A stretch of 64,000 bases of DNA from Psychrobacter sp. 5A.1 (GCF_030407455.1 NZ_JASDDJ010000006.1:1-64000); one strand, 5' to 3'; positions 1 to 9,130 are shown, counted from the first letter of the stretch. Notes: generated by a model from the letters alone, not told the origin. A program made the numbers and translations.

Positions 1-74
1 TGACGATGTTTGGCAAAATTTAGCTGTTTTTAGCCCATTTAGAGGACACTCGTTTGAATTGAGGACACGCCCTA
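1..74. mobile_element. Family 1 MITE-like repeat, cut by window edge
   Basis: This is the right-hand part of the 174-bp repeat described at 5023-5196. It ends in the terminal repeat GAGGACACGCCCTA. The left end lies outside the window. Confidence 0.85.
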
Positions 75-396
75 ATAAAAGGGCGCCTATTAATAGCCAA
101 TCATAAAAGTAAGACGAAATGCTTAAAGTGCAAAATATCATCCTACTATCAAATAATAAAATAAACAAGGAAACACCATTTAATAAATAAATACTTAGGT
201 TGTTTGATAATGATAGTCTATAAGCCACCTGCCCTAACGGTACTAATTGTGGTTTAGCAACTAGCCTACGGTAAGTGTGGTATCACTAAACTTTACTACG
301 CCCAGTTATGCTTTACCGTTATTTATCATCGTATCTATGCCAGACTAACGATATAATCACTCGTATCATCATTCATAAATAAAGCACTCTTAAACT
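75..396. other. Gene-free stretch upstream of miaE
   Basis: About 320 bases of AT-rich sequence between the repeat and miaE. I see no convincing reading frame, hairpin or operator. It presumably holds the miaE promoter, but no clear -35/-10 pair stands out. Confidence 0.5.
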
Positions 397-1191
397 ATGA
401 CTATCAATCAACAAGACCTCGCAACATTGCCATCAACCACAAACACTATAGATAGCGATAACATTGAGAAAAAAGCTATCGCAGAAACTGTCATTCACAC
501 TGAAAGCAATAGTGTGAATGAGTGTGTTGAAGCAGAGCCAACCGAAGAAGATAGCGTCGATATCACACACCTACGTACTCCTATAAAGGTAGACCTGTCC
601 CCTGTTTATGACTTTCTAGGTGCTCGAACCACGCAAGCCTGGGTAAATGCTGCCATTGAAAACTTGCCATTGATCATTCAAGATCATGCCAACTGCGAAA
701 AAAAGGCCGCTGGCACTGCGATGAATTTGATATTTCGTTATGAGTTCTCGTATGACTTACAGCGTAAACTGGCACAGTTGATACGCGAAGAGATGCTGCA
801 CTACGAACAAGTACTGGGCATCATGAATGAGCGTGGTCAGGAATGGAAATATCTGAGTGCTGGGCGCTATGCTAAGGGTATGTTGAAGCACAAACGCACT
901 TACGAGCCAGCAGCGATGGTCGATGTATTGATAATCGGGGCATTTATTGAAGCACGCTCTTGTGAACGTTTTGCCGCGTTGGCCGAAGTCATCGATGATG
1001 AGCGTTTAGCAAAATATTATCGTTATCTACTCAAGTCAGAGAGTCGTCATTTCGAAGATTATCTTGCGCTCGCTCAATCATTATCAGATGAGAATATAGA
1101 CGAGCGAGTCGCGTTCTTTAAAGAAGTAGAAGCTGAATTAATCAGTAGCCCAGATGCTGAGCTACGTTTTCATAGTGGTACACCTGCATAG
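397..1191 (+). CDS. miaE: tRNA-(ms2io6A)-hydroxylase MiaE
   Basis: MiaE is a non-haem di-iron monooxygenase that hydroxylates the isopentenyl side chain of ms2i6A at position 37 of tRNAs reading UNN codons. The ferritin-like four-helix core begins near residue 64. Candidate iron ligands are Glu101, the ExxH pair Glu132/His135 (REEMLHYE), Glu185 (GAFIEARSCERF) and the second ExxH pair Glu215/His218 (SESRHFE). The first 60 residues are an acidic, Ser/Thr-rich extension longer than usual for the family. No strong ribosome-binding site precedes the ATG. The gene stands alone, convergent with the small-protein genes that follow. Family assignment is firm; the role of the N-terminal extension is unknown. 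Confidence 0.93.
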   Translation: MTINQQDLATLPSTTNTIDSDNIEKKAIAETVIHTESNSVNECVEAEPTEEDSVDITHLRTPIKVDLSPVYDFLGARTTQAWVNAAIENLPLIIQDHANCEKKAAGTAMNLIFRYEFSYDLQRKLAQLIREEMLHYEQVLGIMNERGQEWKYLSAGRYAKGMLKHKRTYEPAAMVDVLIIGAFIEARSCERFAALAEVIDDERLAKYYRYLLKSESRHFEDYLALAQSLSDENIDERVAFFKEVEAELISSPDAELRFHSGTPA

Positions 1192-1231
1192 TTGATGTAT
1201 AAATGATAATAGCTATCGATATCTTGAAATC

Positions 1232-1432
1232 TTACTTGTCATCTTCCATCAATGGACTGTCATACTGTTTATTACTTTTAGCGACATTGTGCGGATCATG
1301 ATCTTCCGTAGCCTTTTCTGCTGCGGCTGGATTTGCCTTTTGTAATGCATCGTCAGGAACAATACCATTATTATCATCTGCATCTTTTAAGCTATGATCG
1401 TTATTGACGCTTTCGTTATGTGAGTTATTCAT
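1232..1432 (-). CDS. Small acidic disordered protein A (66 aa)
   Basis: Unrecognised. The protein is rich in Asp, Asn, Glu and Lys, has no Cys or Trp and one Tyr, and shows no hydrophobic core, so it is predicted to be disordered. A good Shine-Dalgarno (AGGGAG, 5 bases before ATG) supports translation. It is the last of four consecutive minus-strand genes of the same character (2224-2394, 1898-2155, 1505-1837, 1232-1432). By composition it resembles hydrophilin or stress-type disordered proteins, but that is inference from composition only. Confidence 0.65.
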   Translation of the reverse strand: MNNSHNESVNNDHSLKDADDNNGIVPDDALQKANPAAAEKATEDHDPHNVAKSNKQYDSPLMEDDK

Positions 1433-1504
1433 TAATACTCCCTACTATGATAATTACTCGTCTAACCCAAGAAACACTATAGATCTGTCGAAATTTAAAC
1501 CTAT

Positions 1505-1837
1505 CTAATCTTTTTCATCAGGATTTAAGACACGAGTTTGCGCATTATCAATGTCGGCATAACGATTTAAATCATTAATACCTTCACTCTTTGGCGCGGT
1601 ACTACCGACAGTGTCTTCATTGATATTGTCATCAAATGCAGTGCTTCCTTCCTGATCACGGCGATCAGGTTGGCGTGCTGGATTGTCATTGTCGTTTACA
1701 TGTTCTGAGTCGACAACTGACTCATCAAAAGTATCCGTTCCTTTGTTCTCAGTGGTATTTTTTTCAATTGCATTATGATCGTTAGATCCTAGCACCTTTA
1801 CATTATCTATTGCTGAGTCTTTGGCTTGCATTGTCAT
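1505..1837 (-). CDS. Small acidic disordered protein B (110 aa)
   Basis: Unrecognised. Very hydrophilic and rich in Asp, Asn, Glu and Thr, with no Cys or Trp. It begins MTMQ, as does neighbour C, and the DNA of both starts has ATG-AC-W-ATGCAA, which suggests the two genes are paralogues or have exchanged 5' ends. A GAGGA motif lies only 1 base from the first ATG but 7 bases from the second, so translation probably starts at the second Met (1831). The region QPDRRDQEGSTAFDDNINED looks wholly disordered. Confidence 0.65.
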   Translation of the reverse strand: MTMQAKDSAIDNVKVLGSNDHNAIEKNTTENKGTDTFDESVVDSEHVNDNDNPARQPDRRDQEGSTAFDDNINEDTVGSTAPKSEGINDLNRYADIDNAQTRVLNPDEKD

Positions 1838-1897
1838 ATCCTCGTTTTATATTTATTATTTTGTCGATTTGGTTAGCCCGCTGTCATCCGTAGCCCT

Positions 1898-2155
1898 CTA
1901 CTCGTTACCTTTTTGGCTCAAGTCATAGGCACTCAATTCTGCTGCGTTTTTGCCACCCGCTGGAAGGTTCTCTTCCTTACGTGGATCAGCATAAACCTCG
2001 TCCGTTTCTTGTGAGTCTTGCTCAGGGCCATCTATTTCAGGCTCATGCTTACGTCCTGCATAGCTGTCTTTAGGGTTTTTTAATACGTTAGCAGCAGGGT
2101 CATCTACGATTACTTTTTCCTCTGTTTCTGTTGCTACTGGTTCTTGCATAGTCAT
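1898..2155 (-). CDS. Small acidic disordered protein C (85 aa)
   Basis: Unrecognised. It starts MTMQEPVATETEE and is rich in Glu, Asp, Pro and Lys with three Tyr and no Cys or Trp. GAGGG lies 7 bases before the ATG, a good ribosome-binding site. The start region matches that of neighbour B. The segment NPKDSYAGRKHEPEIDGPEQ has mixed charge without hydrophobic clusters, as expected of a soluble disordered chain. Confidence 0.65.
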   Translation of the reverse strand: MTMQEPVATETEEKVIVDDPAANVLKNPKDSYAGRKHEPEIDGPEQDSQETDEVYADPRKEENLPAGGKNAAELSAYDLSQKGNE

Positions 2156-2208
2156 GGCGCGTCCCTCGCTTTATTATTGGTTATTATTGCCTATTAGGTC
2201 GATATTCT

Positions 2209-2226
2209 AATGTTCAACAGACCCTA
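2209..2226. repeat. Terminal fragment of family 2 repeat
   Basis: AATGTTCAACAGACCCTA is identical to the end of the 269-bp family 2 element (5998-6266). Only the terminal repeat is present. Its CCCTA end carries the TAG stop codon of the small gene 2224-2394 on the minus strand. Confidence 0.75.
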
Positions 2227-2394
2227 CTTATCGGTACGTAAGTCATCATTGATAAAAGGCGTTTGCTCTTCTTCATTTAACGGTTCAGGAGCGTCGACTT
2301 TCTTATTCTCTTTTAGATTCTTCTCGATTTCCTGACTGTTTACTTGTTCTGCAGCTTGCTTGATATCAGAATTGTCAGTATTAGTAGCACTCAT
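2224..2394 (-). CDS. Small acidic disordered protein D (56 aa)
   Basis: Unrecognised short gene, first of the four-gene run. It reads MSATNTDNSDIKQAAEQVNS at the N-terminus and ends INDDLRTDK. It has no Cys, Trp or Tyr and is dominated by Asp, Glu, Asn, Gln and Lys. ATAGGAAAT precedes the ATG at a suitable distance. The TAG stop lies inside a family 2 terminal-repeat fragment (2209-2226), so the present C-terminus may have been created by an insertion. The predicted protein resembles its neighbours in composition, which supports it being real despite its size. Confidence 0.6.
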   Translation of the reverse strand: MSATNTDNSDIKQAAEQVNSQEIEKNLKENKKVDAPEPLNEEEQTPFINDDLRTDK

Positions 2395-2421
2395 GATTTA
2401 TTTCCTATTTTTATAATTGGG

Positions 2422-2478
2422 TTGGGGCATGTCCTCAATTCAAACGATAGTCATCTAACTGGGTTAAAAATGGCTAAA
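2422..2478. repeat. Family 1 repeat fragment
   Basis: A decayed left end of the 174-bp family 1 repeat, GGGGCATGTCCTCAATTCAA followed by the TCATCTAA...GGGTTAAAAATGGCTAAAT segment. It lies just upstream of small gene D and might overlap its promoter. Confidence 0.7.
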
Positions 2479-2623
2479 TGAACAATTAATACTTATCAAA
2501 CAGCGTCGGAATTGATATTAATTATAGGTATGACCTTGGGCAATGCACCAGTGTACTGCCGTATCAATATGTGAATAATTGTGAGGTTGCAATTCAGTTT
2601 GTAACCGTTGCAATTGGTTAGCA

Positions 2624-2660
2624 CAAAAAAACCAAGCACCAGTATTTACCAGTGCTTGGT
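2624..2660 (-). terminator. Rho-independent terminator of ppk
   Basis: Read on the minus strand, stem CCAAGCAC/GTGCTTGG with its loop is followed by a run of seven T. It sits about 50 bases after the ppk stop. Confidence 0.88.
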
Positions 2661-2709
2661 CAGATAGATAATCGAATAGCTGATTATCGGCTAAAGGTAC
2701 TTTTACAAA

Positions 2710-4953
2710 TTAGCTAGATTCTTCCACACGATTAATCGTTTTTAATAAATGCTCTTGTGCGACATGTGGCTCCTCGCCTGCTGCGGGCTGTAGCTGCTGC
2801 CAAACACCAGTACCATCGAGTGTCCATGCTTGCATATTATCCTGTAAGTAGTTAATCAAACCATCTTGGTAAATCTGCTTAAACAGCTTTTTGTTCTCAA
2901 TTGGGAATGCTACTTCTACACGATGGAACAGGTTACGATCCATCCAGTCTGCACTACCGCAGTACAAGCGCTCATCGCCATTATTATAGAAATAATAAAC
3001 GCGCGTATGCTCCAAAAATCGACCGATAACGGAGCGTACCGTAATATTTTCAGACAGCCCTCTCACTTGCGGACGTAGACAACACATGGAACGCAAAATC
3101 AGCTCAATCTTGACGCCTGCTTGTGAGGCATCATATAACTTATCAATGAGTCGACGCTCGGTCAGCGCATTGGTTTTGATAATAATATGCGCGCGCTTGC
3201 CAGCTTTGGCATGAGCGATTTCATCATCGATAAAGCTCATTAGTTTTTCATGCAGCGTAAACGGGGCATGTAGCAGTTTTTTGAGGTTGGCAGGTTTGCC
3301 CATGCCGGTTAACTCTTGGAAAATCTTGTGAACATCTTCTGAAATATCAGGGTCGGCGCTAAACAGACCATAGTCGGTGTAAACCTTGGCATTGGCCGCA
3401 TGATAGTTACCAGTGCCTAGATGGACATAACGGCGGATTCGGTCGTCCTCGCGGCGTACGATTAGCATGAGCTTGGCATGGGTTTTATAACCAACGATAC
3501 CGTAGACCACGACCGCGCCTGCTTCTTGTAAATAGTTGGCGACTGCGATATTAGACGCCTCATCAAAACGCGCACGTAGCTCGATGACGGCAGTGACTTC
3601 TTTGCCATTGCGAGCGGCGGCGGCAAGCGCCTTGACGATTTCTGAATTGGTGCCTGAGCGATATAGTGTTTGCTTAATCGCCAATACTTTGGGATCACTG
3701 GCTGCCTGCCAAAGTACATTGATAATCGGTGAGAACGCATGAAAAGGATGATGAACCAACACATCACTTTTACGCATGGCAGCGAACATACTGGTCGATT
3801 TATCGGATTTGTCCATTTCACGGCGAAATGCTTTTGGCACGACATGGGTAAACGGCTGATAACGCAGCGCAGGAATATTAAAGTCAAACAGCAAGCGCGT
3901 TAGATTCACTGGGCCATTGACACGGTATAGCTGATTGTCATGCAGCTCAAACTCATTGAGCAGATACTCACTGATGTGCGTTGGACAATCGGTTGTGACC
4001 TCAAGACGTACTTTATCACCAAAGCGGCGGTTTTCAAGCTCACCTTCTAGTGCCTTGGCAATGTCTTCGACATCATCAGCCAAATCTAAATCGGCATTAC
4101 GTGTCAGTCTAAATTGGTGACAGCCTGTCACACTCATTCCAGGGAATAGCTCACCGATATGCTCATGAATGATAGCGGATAGCATCACATGATGCTCTTT
4201 GCCACCAGTCAGCTCATCAGGCAAGCGAATTACGCGTGGCAGACTACGCGGCGCAGGCACAATCGCTAAGTTGATATCACGTCCAAAGGCGTCTTTACCT
4301 TCCAAGGTAGCGATAAAGTTTAAGCTTTTATTTACAAGACGCGGGAACGGATGCGCCGGATCAATACTAATCGGCGTCAATACGGGTACGACTTGCTCCG
4401 TAAAATAGCGCTTCATCCATGCAGACTGCTCAGCGTTTAGCTCATCACGTTTGAGATAGCGAATATCTTCGAGCGCGAGCGCTGGCAAGATATCTTCATT
4501 GAGAATACGATACTGCTCACTGATTGCGGCATGAGTGATAATAGATATCTCGTTCAGCACTTCGCTAGGGCGCATGCCATGAGCACTGGTCGATACATCA
4601 CCGATATTAAGCTTTTGCATGATACCAGCGACCCGAATCTCAAAAAACTCATCGAGGTTAGATGAAAATATAATCAAGAAAAATAAGCGCTCAAGCAATG
4701 GATGGCGTGGACTGGATGCCTGTGCCAAGACACGCAGATGGAACTGTAATAAAGACAAATCACGATTGATATAACTGCTGGGTGAATAGCTGCCATCTTC
4801 TGAGCGTTGCCATTCGATTTCAGCCAAGTCATTTTGGTTACTACCTACACTGATACCTTTATCAAGGGTTTCATTAGCACCCTCGTTCACATTATTAACG
4901 TCAATTATATCGTTAACATCACCGCTGCCCTGATTGTTAGTCATCTCTACCAC
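2710..4953 (-). CDS. ppk1: Polyphosphate kinase (PPK1)
   Basis: PPK1 makes long-chain inorganic polyphosphate from the terminal phosphate of ATP, reversibly, at the inner membrane face. The 747-residue protein has the family order: N-terminal helical domain with [14 protein letters not shown] (about 63-76), head domain, and two C-terminal phospholipase-D-like domains. The autophosphorylated His is expected at about 492 (YKTHAKL) and a second essential His at about 649 (FLEHTRVYY). The first 50 residues are a low-complexity Asn/Asp/Glu-rich extension. The start codon is GTG, with AAGGAG 7 bases upstream; an ATG three codons later is less well placed. A terminator follows at 2624-2660. Confidence 0.95.
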   Translation of the reverse strand: MVEMTNNQGSGDVNDIIDVNNVNEGANETLDKGISVGSNQNDLAEIEWQRSEDGSYSPSSYINRDLSLLQFHLRVLAQASSPRHPLLERLFFLIIFSSNLDEFFEIRVAGIMQKLNIGDVSTSAHGMRPSEVLNEISIITHAAISEQYRILNEDILPALALEDIRYLKRDELNAEQSAWMKRYFTEQVVPVLTPISIDPAHPFPRLVNKSLNFIATLEGKDAFGRDINLAIVPAPRSLPRVIRLPDELTGGKEHHVMLSAIIHEHIGELFPGMSVTGCHQFRLTRNADLDLADDVEDIAKALEGELENRRFGDKVRLEVTTDCPTHISEYLLNEFELHDNQLYRVNGPVNLTRLLFDFNIPALRYQPFTHVVPKAFRREMDKSDKSTSMFAAMRKSDVLVHHPFHAFSPIINVLWQAASDPKVLAIKQTLYRSGTNSEIVKALAAAARNGKEVTAVIELRARFDEASNIAVANYLQEAGAVVVYGIVGYKTHAKLMLIVRREDDRIRRYVHLGTGNYHAANAKVYTDYGLFSADPDISEDVHKIFQELTGMGKPANLKKLLHAPFTLHEKLMSFIDDEIAHAKAGKRAHIIIKTNALTERRLIDKLYDASQAGVKIELILRSMCCLRPQVRGLSENITVRSVIGRFLEHTRVYYFYNNGDERLYCGSADWMDRNLFHRVEVAFPIENKKLFKQIYQDGLINYLQDNMQAWTLDGTGVWQQLQPAAGEEPHVAQEHLLKTINRVEESS

Positions 4954-5022
4954 GTCACTACTCCTTTTGCGTTATCGATACGCCATCATCTTTTATAGTT
5001 CTGTCTTTATTAGGGTATATCC

Positions 5023-5196
5023 TAGGGCGTGTCTTCATTTCAAAAATGGCGATAAAAATGAGATAAATTGCCGCCAAACAAGAAAAATAGCGCAGATAAT
5101 ATCGGGATATTAGCCAGCTATTTGACGCTGTCTGGCAAGATTTAGCCATTTTTAACCCATTTAGATGACTATCGATTGAATTGAGGACACGCCCTA
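5023..5196. mobile_element. Family 1 MITE-like repeat, full copy (174 bp)
   Basis: A non-coding element bounded by TA on both sides, with imperfect terminal inverted repeats: left TAGGGCGTGTCTTCATTTCA, right end GAATTGAGGACACGCCCTA. The interior holds ATGAGATAAATTGCCG and TTTGGCAAGATTTAGCC. It has no transposase. Five other 174-bp copies are in this window (6483, 16610, 30478, 54933, 55328). The TA ends fit target-site duplication by an IS630/Tc1- or IS5-type enzyme acting in trans (inference). Confidence 0.9.
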
Positions 5197-5265
5197 GTCT
5201 TATTCGAAATAGCCGAGCCTACAACATCCGATCCTATAACCTAACCTAGCCCTAATGATTTATCT

Positions 5266-5955
5266 TTACGAAGATGCTTGTGGCAATACGGCGTTTTTCA
5301 TGCGCTTTTTGATAATACGTTGCTTGTTACGTAAGCGTTTATCACCTTGATTGTCTTCGTAATATTTTGGGTTGGTTAACATAGAGATAAGCAACGCTGA
5401 CTCATCACGGTTGAGATTGGCCGCCGACTTATCAAAATAATGGTGCGCTGCCGCGTCGATACCATAGATACCATTGCCAAACTCTGCCACATTAAGGTAA
5501 GCAGTCAAGATACGCGGCTTGTCCCACAGTGTTTCAATCAGCACAGTGATAACAGCCTCTTCGCCTTTACGGACATAAGAGCGATGTGAGGTTAAGAACA
5601 AATTTTTTGCCAGTTGCTGAGTAATTGTTGAGCCGCCAGCTGACATCTTACCTGTCTCTTCGTTTTTCTTTTGTGCCGCTTTAATGCCTTTAAAATCGAA
5701 ACCACTGTGCTGACTAAATGTTGAATCTTCACTTACAATCGCCGCTTGCTTGGCAGACTTGGCGATCGCATCATACTCAGCCCACGTCTGAGTGACCGTG
5801 CCGCCCGTTAGGCGATGCGTCAACATAAACATGCTGTTATTAATTGGCTGCGTTTTCCAAATTAATAGTAACCCAACGACCAAAATATGGAATGCAACGA
5901 CCAATAGCATAATTGCCAATAACAGTCGTTTGATGAATGTGCCAAAACTTGCCAT
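5266..5955 (-). CDS. mtgA: Monofunctional biosynthetic peptidoglycan transglycosylase
   Basis: MtgA polymerises glycan strands from lipid II in the periplasm without transpeptidase activity. The 229-residue protein has one N-terminal membrane anchor (about 9-33) and a GT51 domain. The first catalytic Glu is in SEDSTFSQHSGFD (about 75-87), and the family motifs GGSTITQQLAKNLFL (about 107-121) and the later RKGEEAVITVLIE block are intact. Length matches the family. The gene is flanked by repeats on both sides (5023-5196 and 5998-6266), so it appears to be transcribed alone. Confidence 0.94.
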   Translation of the reverse strand: MASFGTFIKRLLLAIMLLVVAFHILVVGLLLIWKTQPINNSMFMLTHRLTGGTVTQTWAEYDAIAKSAKQAAIVSEDSTFSQHSGFDFKGIKAAQKKNEETGKMSAGGSTITQQLAKNLFLTSHRSYVRKGEEAVITVLIETLWDKPRILTAYLNVAEFGNGIYGIDAAAHHYFDKSAANLNRDESALLISMLTNPKYYEDNQGDKRLRNKQRIIKKRMKNAVLPQASS

Positions 5956-5997
5956 GCGCGATATCCGAGTGGTTAAAAAAATAATAAGCTAATCTAT

Positions 5998-6266
5998 TAG
6001 GGTCTGTTGAACATTCAAATATTAGGGCTGCTGATTGCTAAAATTGCACCAAATTAGGCGCAAGCCGACGATAATGTCGAGACCTTAACTAGGATTGCAA
6101 CAACGTTTGGGGTGATTTTAGCATCAGCCTTTCAGGGCAGTACTATTTTCTGCCAATATATGGCGAAATTGTTTAACCTAGAATCACTAGGCGTCAAAAA
6201 TTTCACTGCATATTGTCTAAAAAATAGTGACTGCCAGCACCATATTTGAATGTTCAACAGACCCTA
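5998..6266. mobile_element. Family 2 MITE-like repeat (269 bp)
   Basis: A palindromic-ended non-coding element with perfect terminal inverted repeats of about 24 bases beginning TAGGGTCTGTTGAACATTCA, flanked by TA. Two other copies of identical length lie at 30190-30458 and, inverted, 60380-60648; this copy differs from them at only a few positions. No reading frame resembles a transposase. Confidence 0.92.
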
Positions 6267-6482
6267 ATAACGAGGGCGTGGCCTCAGTCTGAACCGTAAA
6301 CTATAAATGGGCCAAAAAACAGCAGTGACAAACCCATAGTTATAAGCCTGTCATTAGCAAACCATCATTAGTCATTAATAGCAGGTCATCTTACCTAATC
6401 TCACAATCGCTGTCATTATTTACCCCACTTCTTTATGATGTAATGACCCTTGAGGTATTTTACACTTTAGATAAGCGCGTAC

Positions 6483-6656
6483 TAGGGCGTGTCTTCAATT
6501 CACTCGATAGTCATCTAAATGGGCTAAAAATGGCTAAATCTTGCCAAACATCGTCAAATAGCTGGCTAATATCCCGATATTATCTGCGCTATTTTTCTGG
6601 TTTGGCGGCAATTTATCTCATTTTTATCACCATTTTTGAAATGAAGACACGCCCTA
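6483..6656. mobile_element. Family 1 MITE-like repeat, full copy (174 bp)
   Basis: Same element as 5023-5196 in opposite orientation, bounded by TA. It ends 43 bases before the start of the thioredoxin-fold gene at 6700, so that gene's promoter must lie inside the repeat or have been displaced by it. Confidence 0.9.
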
Positions 6657-6699
6657 ACAACCAGCGCTTTGCAATCAGTAAGAAGATAAGAGACTAACC

Positions 6700-7008
6700 A
6701 TGCACGATGATAATATAGAAGTGTTACGAGCGCGTGTTATTGCAGAAAATCCGAGCCTCGGCACCGCTGATAAGAGCAATCAATGGTGGTTATTGGGTAC
6801 ATCGGGCTGTCATTTATGTGATATCGCTGAGCAAATAATTAATCAGTTTCAGGCGGTACAGCCGATTGGTTACCAAAATCTCGATATTGCAGACTTTGAT
6901 GAGGCACTCATGATGGAGTTTGCCACGACTATCCCTGTGATTTTGACGCCATCAAAGCGATTAAACTATCCGTTTTCGGTTATGGATTTGCAGCAACTGC
7001 TCGGATAA
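6700..7008 (+). CDS. Thioredoxin/glutaredoxin-fold protein (DUF836-like)
   Basis: A 102-residue cytoplasmic protein of the glutaredoxin-like DUF836 type. The redox motif is Cys37-His-Leu-Cys40 in LLGTSGCHLCDIAE at the start of helix 1, after the first beta strand. The segment TIPVILTPSKRLNYPF has the cis-proline loop expected before beta 3. Substrate unknown. It lies between a family 1 repeat and an rhomboid protease gene on the same strand, with about 215 bases between them, so co-transcription is uncertain. Confidence 0.8.
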   Translation: MHDDNIEVLRARVIAENPSLGTADKSNQWWLLGTSGCHLCDIAEQIINQFQAVQPIGYQNLDIADFDEALMMEFATTIPVILTPSKRLNYPFSVMDLQQLLG

Positions 7009-7052
7009 TAGCATTAGGCTTATCATAAAGACGTTCTATTATAGTCAATCTT

Positions 7053-7166
7053 TTATAAACTGGGGACGGTGTCAGTCTTGCCACACAAATGATTGGTGAG
7101 TCCATCAAGATGCCAGTCGCCATCATCCCAACTGCAGCGGGAATGATGTGGGCAGATACATAACAT
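7053..7166 (-). CDS. Possible 37-aa Cys/His/Trp-rich mini-protein
   Basis: The gap between the two plus-strand genes holds a short minus-strand frame starting MLCICPHHSRCSWDDGDWHL and ending KTDTVPSL. It has four Cys, four His and two Trp in 37 residues, with a CxCPHH...C cluster suggestive of a metal-binding knuckle. The composition is unlike random AT-rich gap sequence. The ribosome-binding site is weak. Nothing upstream extends the frame. It could be a real small protein, the remnant of a larger zinc-ribbon gene, or chance. Confidence 0.35.
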   Translation of the reverse strand: MLCICPHHSRCSWDDGDWHLDGLTNHLCGKTDTVPSL

Positions 7167-7222
7167 TATCTGACCATACCCTTTATACTATATATACAAC
7201 ATTCTGATGATATCTCGCTTTT

Positions 7223-8203
7223 ATGACCATTCAACAATTATTCAAAACAGCACCCGTCACAACCCTGCTACTAGCCAGTTTTATTGGCCTATTTATTATG
7301 CAGGTGCTGACAGGTGTCGATGCCAATAACCCCTCCACTGAAGCACTGCTCAAATGGGGCGCGAATGCATTGCCTTACACGATGCAAGACCAACCATGGC
7401 GGCTGGTCAGTAGTGCGTTTTTGCATATTGGTTTGATGCACTTATTGTTTAATGGCTTTGCTATGTATTTCTTTGGGCAGATTGCCGAGCCGATGTTTGG
7501 CTCAGCCAAGTTTTTGGCGTTATTTTTGCTGGCGGCAATCGGTGGTAACTTGCTCAACAGCTATGTGACGTGGCAAAGTATTTTGGATGGCACGGGACAG
7601 CCTGGACTATCAGCTGGTGCATCAGGCGGTATTATGGGTATTGGCGCAGCATTACTAATCGCTGCACTGTTTAAAATATCAGTAAATGGTATGGTGCTGA
7701 ATCTCAAAAGTCTGATATTTATTATGGGCATCAACTTGGTTTATGGTTTTGCTGTACCGGGTATTGATAATGCGGGTCATATCGGTGGTGCTATTACCGG
7801 ACTGGTCATTGCACTGGCCTTCGCTATTGCTTACCGTCAGCGTTTGGCTGTCGCACTACAAAACGCAGCTATCTATCAAAACCAAAATTCACACCGTTAT
7901 CAAACGACCTACATCAATCAACCGCCTAGCCTTGATAGTTACTCAGCTCATCAGGCTACTGATTTAGATACGACCGATTCACGTAGCGATGATACTTATG
8001 CTCAAAGCAGCACTGGAACGGATGCAGGGTCAGATATCAACACTACTCATGCCAACAGCATCACACCAAAAACACCTATCAAACCCTCCTTTATCTGGCA
8101 GTTATTGCCATGGCTAGCGATGTTATTGATCAGTATTGGCTTTGTCTGGTGGTGGCAAGATATTCACTATCAGATATTACAAGTATTAAAAGCTATTGAG
8201 TAA
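7223..8203 (+). CDS. Rhomboid-family intramembrane serine protease
   Basis: Rhomboids cleave transmembrane substrates within the bilayer using a Ser-His dyad. Here the nucleophile is Ser134 in GASGG and the base is His186 in NAGHIGGA; the HxxxxHxxxN-type loop HIGLMHLLFN (68-77) is also present. Six or seven transmembrane helices are visible, including a last one at about residue 295-315. Between them is a Thr/Ser/Asp/Gln-rich linker of about 80 residues (around 215-290), an unusual insertion before the final helix, probably disordered. No strong Shine-Dalgarno is seen before the ATG. Substrate unknown. Confidence 0.92.
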   Translation: MTIQQLFKTAPVTTLLLASFIGLFIMQVLTGVDANNPSTEALLKWGANALPYTMQDQPWRLVSSAFLHIGLMHLLFNGFAMYFFGQIAEPMFGSAKFLALFLLAAIGGNLLNSYVTWQSILDGTGQPGLSAGASGGIMGIGAALLIAALFKISVNGMVLNLKSLIFIMGINLVYGFAVPGIDNAGHIGGAITGLVIALAFAIAYRQRLAVALQNAAIYQNQNSHRYQTTYINQPPSLDSYSAHQATDLDTTDSRSDDTYAQSSTGTDAGSDINTTHANSITPKTPIKPSFIWQLLPWLAMLLISIGFVWWWQDIHYQILQVLKAIE

Positions 8204-8317
8204 ACGCCCATACTTATCTATCATGGCTCAACGGCTTCTTAGTTTGGTTTTCTCTACTCGCTTATTGCTATCTAATTGTTTTACCTTATGACGACCACTC
8301 CTTTACGAGATTCTCTT

Positions 8318-9130
8318 ATGTTTACACTTGCAGCGCTACCTCATATCTCTACGCGTACTATGTTCAATGCGTTAACCGCTACTGCGCTATTCAGTGTGGC
8401 TAGCCTGTCTAACGCTGCGATTTTTAATGACAACTTACCGACTGACAAAGATGCCGTACTCAGCGTCGGCGTCAACGTCATGGCGGTCAAATCAGCTTAT
8501 GATCTGGAAGACGATACCGAGGTAAATGTGTTACCAGGTGCATTTTATGACAATAACAGATTTTATATACGCGGCGCGCAAGCGGGTGTCTACGCGATCA
8601 ATGATGGTGTCAACCAGTTGTCTGCCTATGCCAAACTCGCTGGTTCTGAGTTTGATCCTGATGATGCCAATGGTGCGCTTCAAGGTTTGGATGAACGCAA
8701 ATCATCAGCAGAAGCAGGTCTGAGCTATCAGCGTCGTACGTCTGTTGGCGGCATCCGTGCTCAGATAGGGACTGATGTGTTAGATCGTAGTGGCGGCAAC
8801 ACGGCTCGCTTGACGTATCTTGCTAGAATCACTAAAGGCAAGCTGACGGTCTATCCAAGCATTGGCTTTGAGTATCATGATGCTGACTACAATGAATACT
8901 ATTATGGCGTCAGTGATGAAGAATCAGCGGAAACAGGCGTTGACGCTTATAAATCTAATTCGAGTGTGAACCCATATATTAATATCAGTGCCAACTATGA
9001 CTTCAATGATCGTTGGGCAGGATTTGCCAATCAAAGCGTGAGCTATGTCCCAAATGAGCAATACGATAGCCCAATGGTTGACTCACGTACTGAAGCAGCG
9101 ACGACACTTGGTTTGCTTTATAAGTTTTAA
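8318..9130 (+). CDS. MipA/OmpV-family outer-membrane protein
   Basis: An outer-membrane beta-barrel of the MipA/OmpV type. The frame is open from 8276 (TTG), but ATG 8318 has GAGA at a usable distance and gives a classic signal peptide ending near SLSNAA. Mature sequence shows alternating short amphipathic strands and ends in LGLLYKF, a terminal aromatic residue typical of barrels recognised by BamA. OmpV-like features include LPGAFYDNNRFYIRGAQAG and the late strand ATTLGLLYKF. Members of the family act as porins or interact with peptidoglycan enzymes; the role here is unknown. A strong terminator follows. Confidence 0.85.
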   Translation: MFTLAALPHISTRTMFNALTATALFSVASLSNAAIFNDNLPTDKDAVLSVGVNVMAVKSAYDLEDDTEVNVLPGAFYDNNRFYIRGAQAGVYAINDGVNQLSAYAKLAGSEFDPDDANGALQGLDERKSSAEAGLSYQRRTSVGGIRAQIGTDVLDRSGGNTARLTYLARITKGKLTVYPSIGFEYHDADYNEYYYGVSDEESAETGVDAYKSNSSVNPYINISANYDFNDRWAGFANQSVSYVPNEQYDSPMVDSRTEAATTLGLLYKF

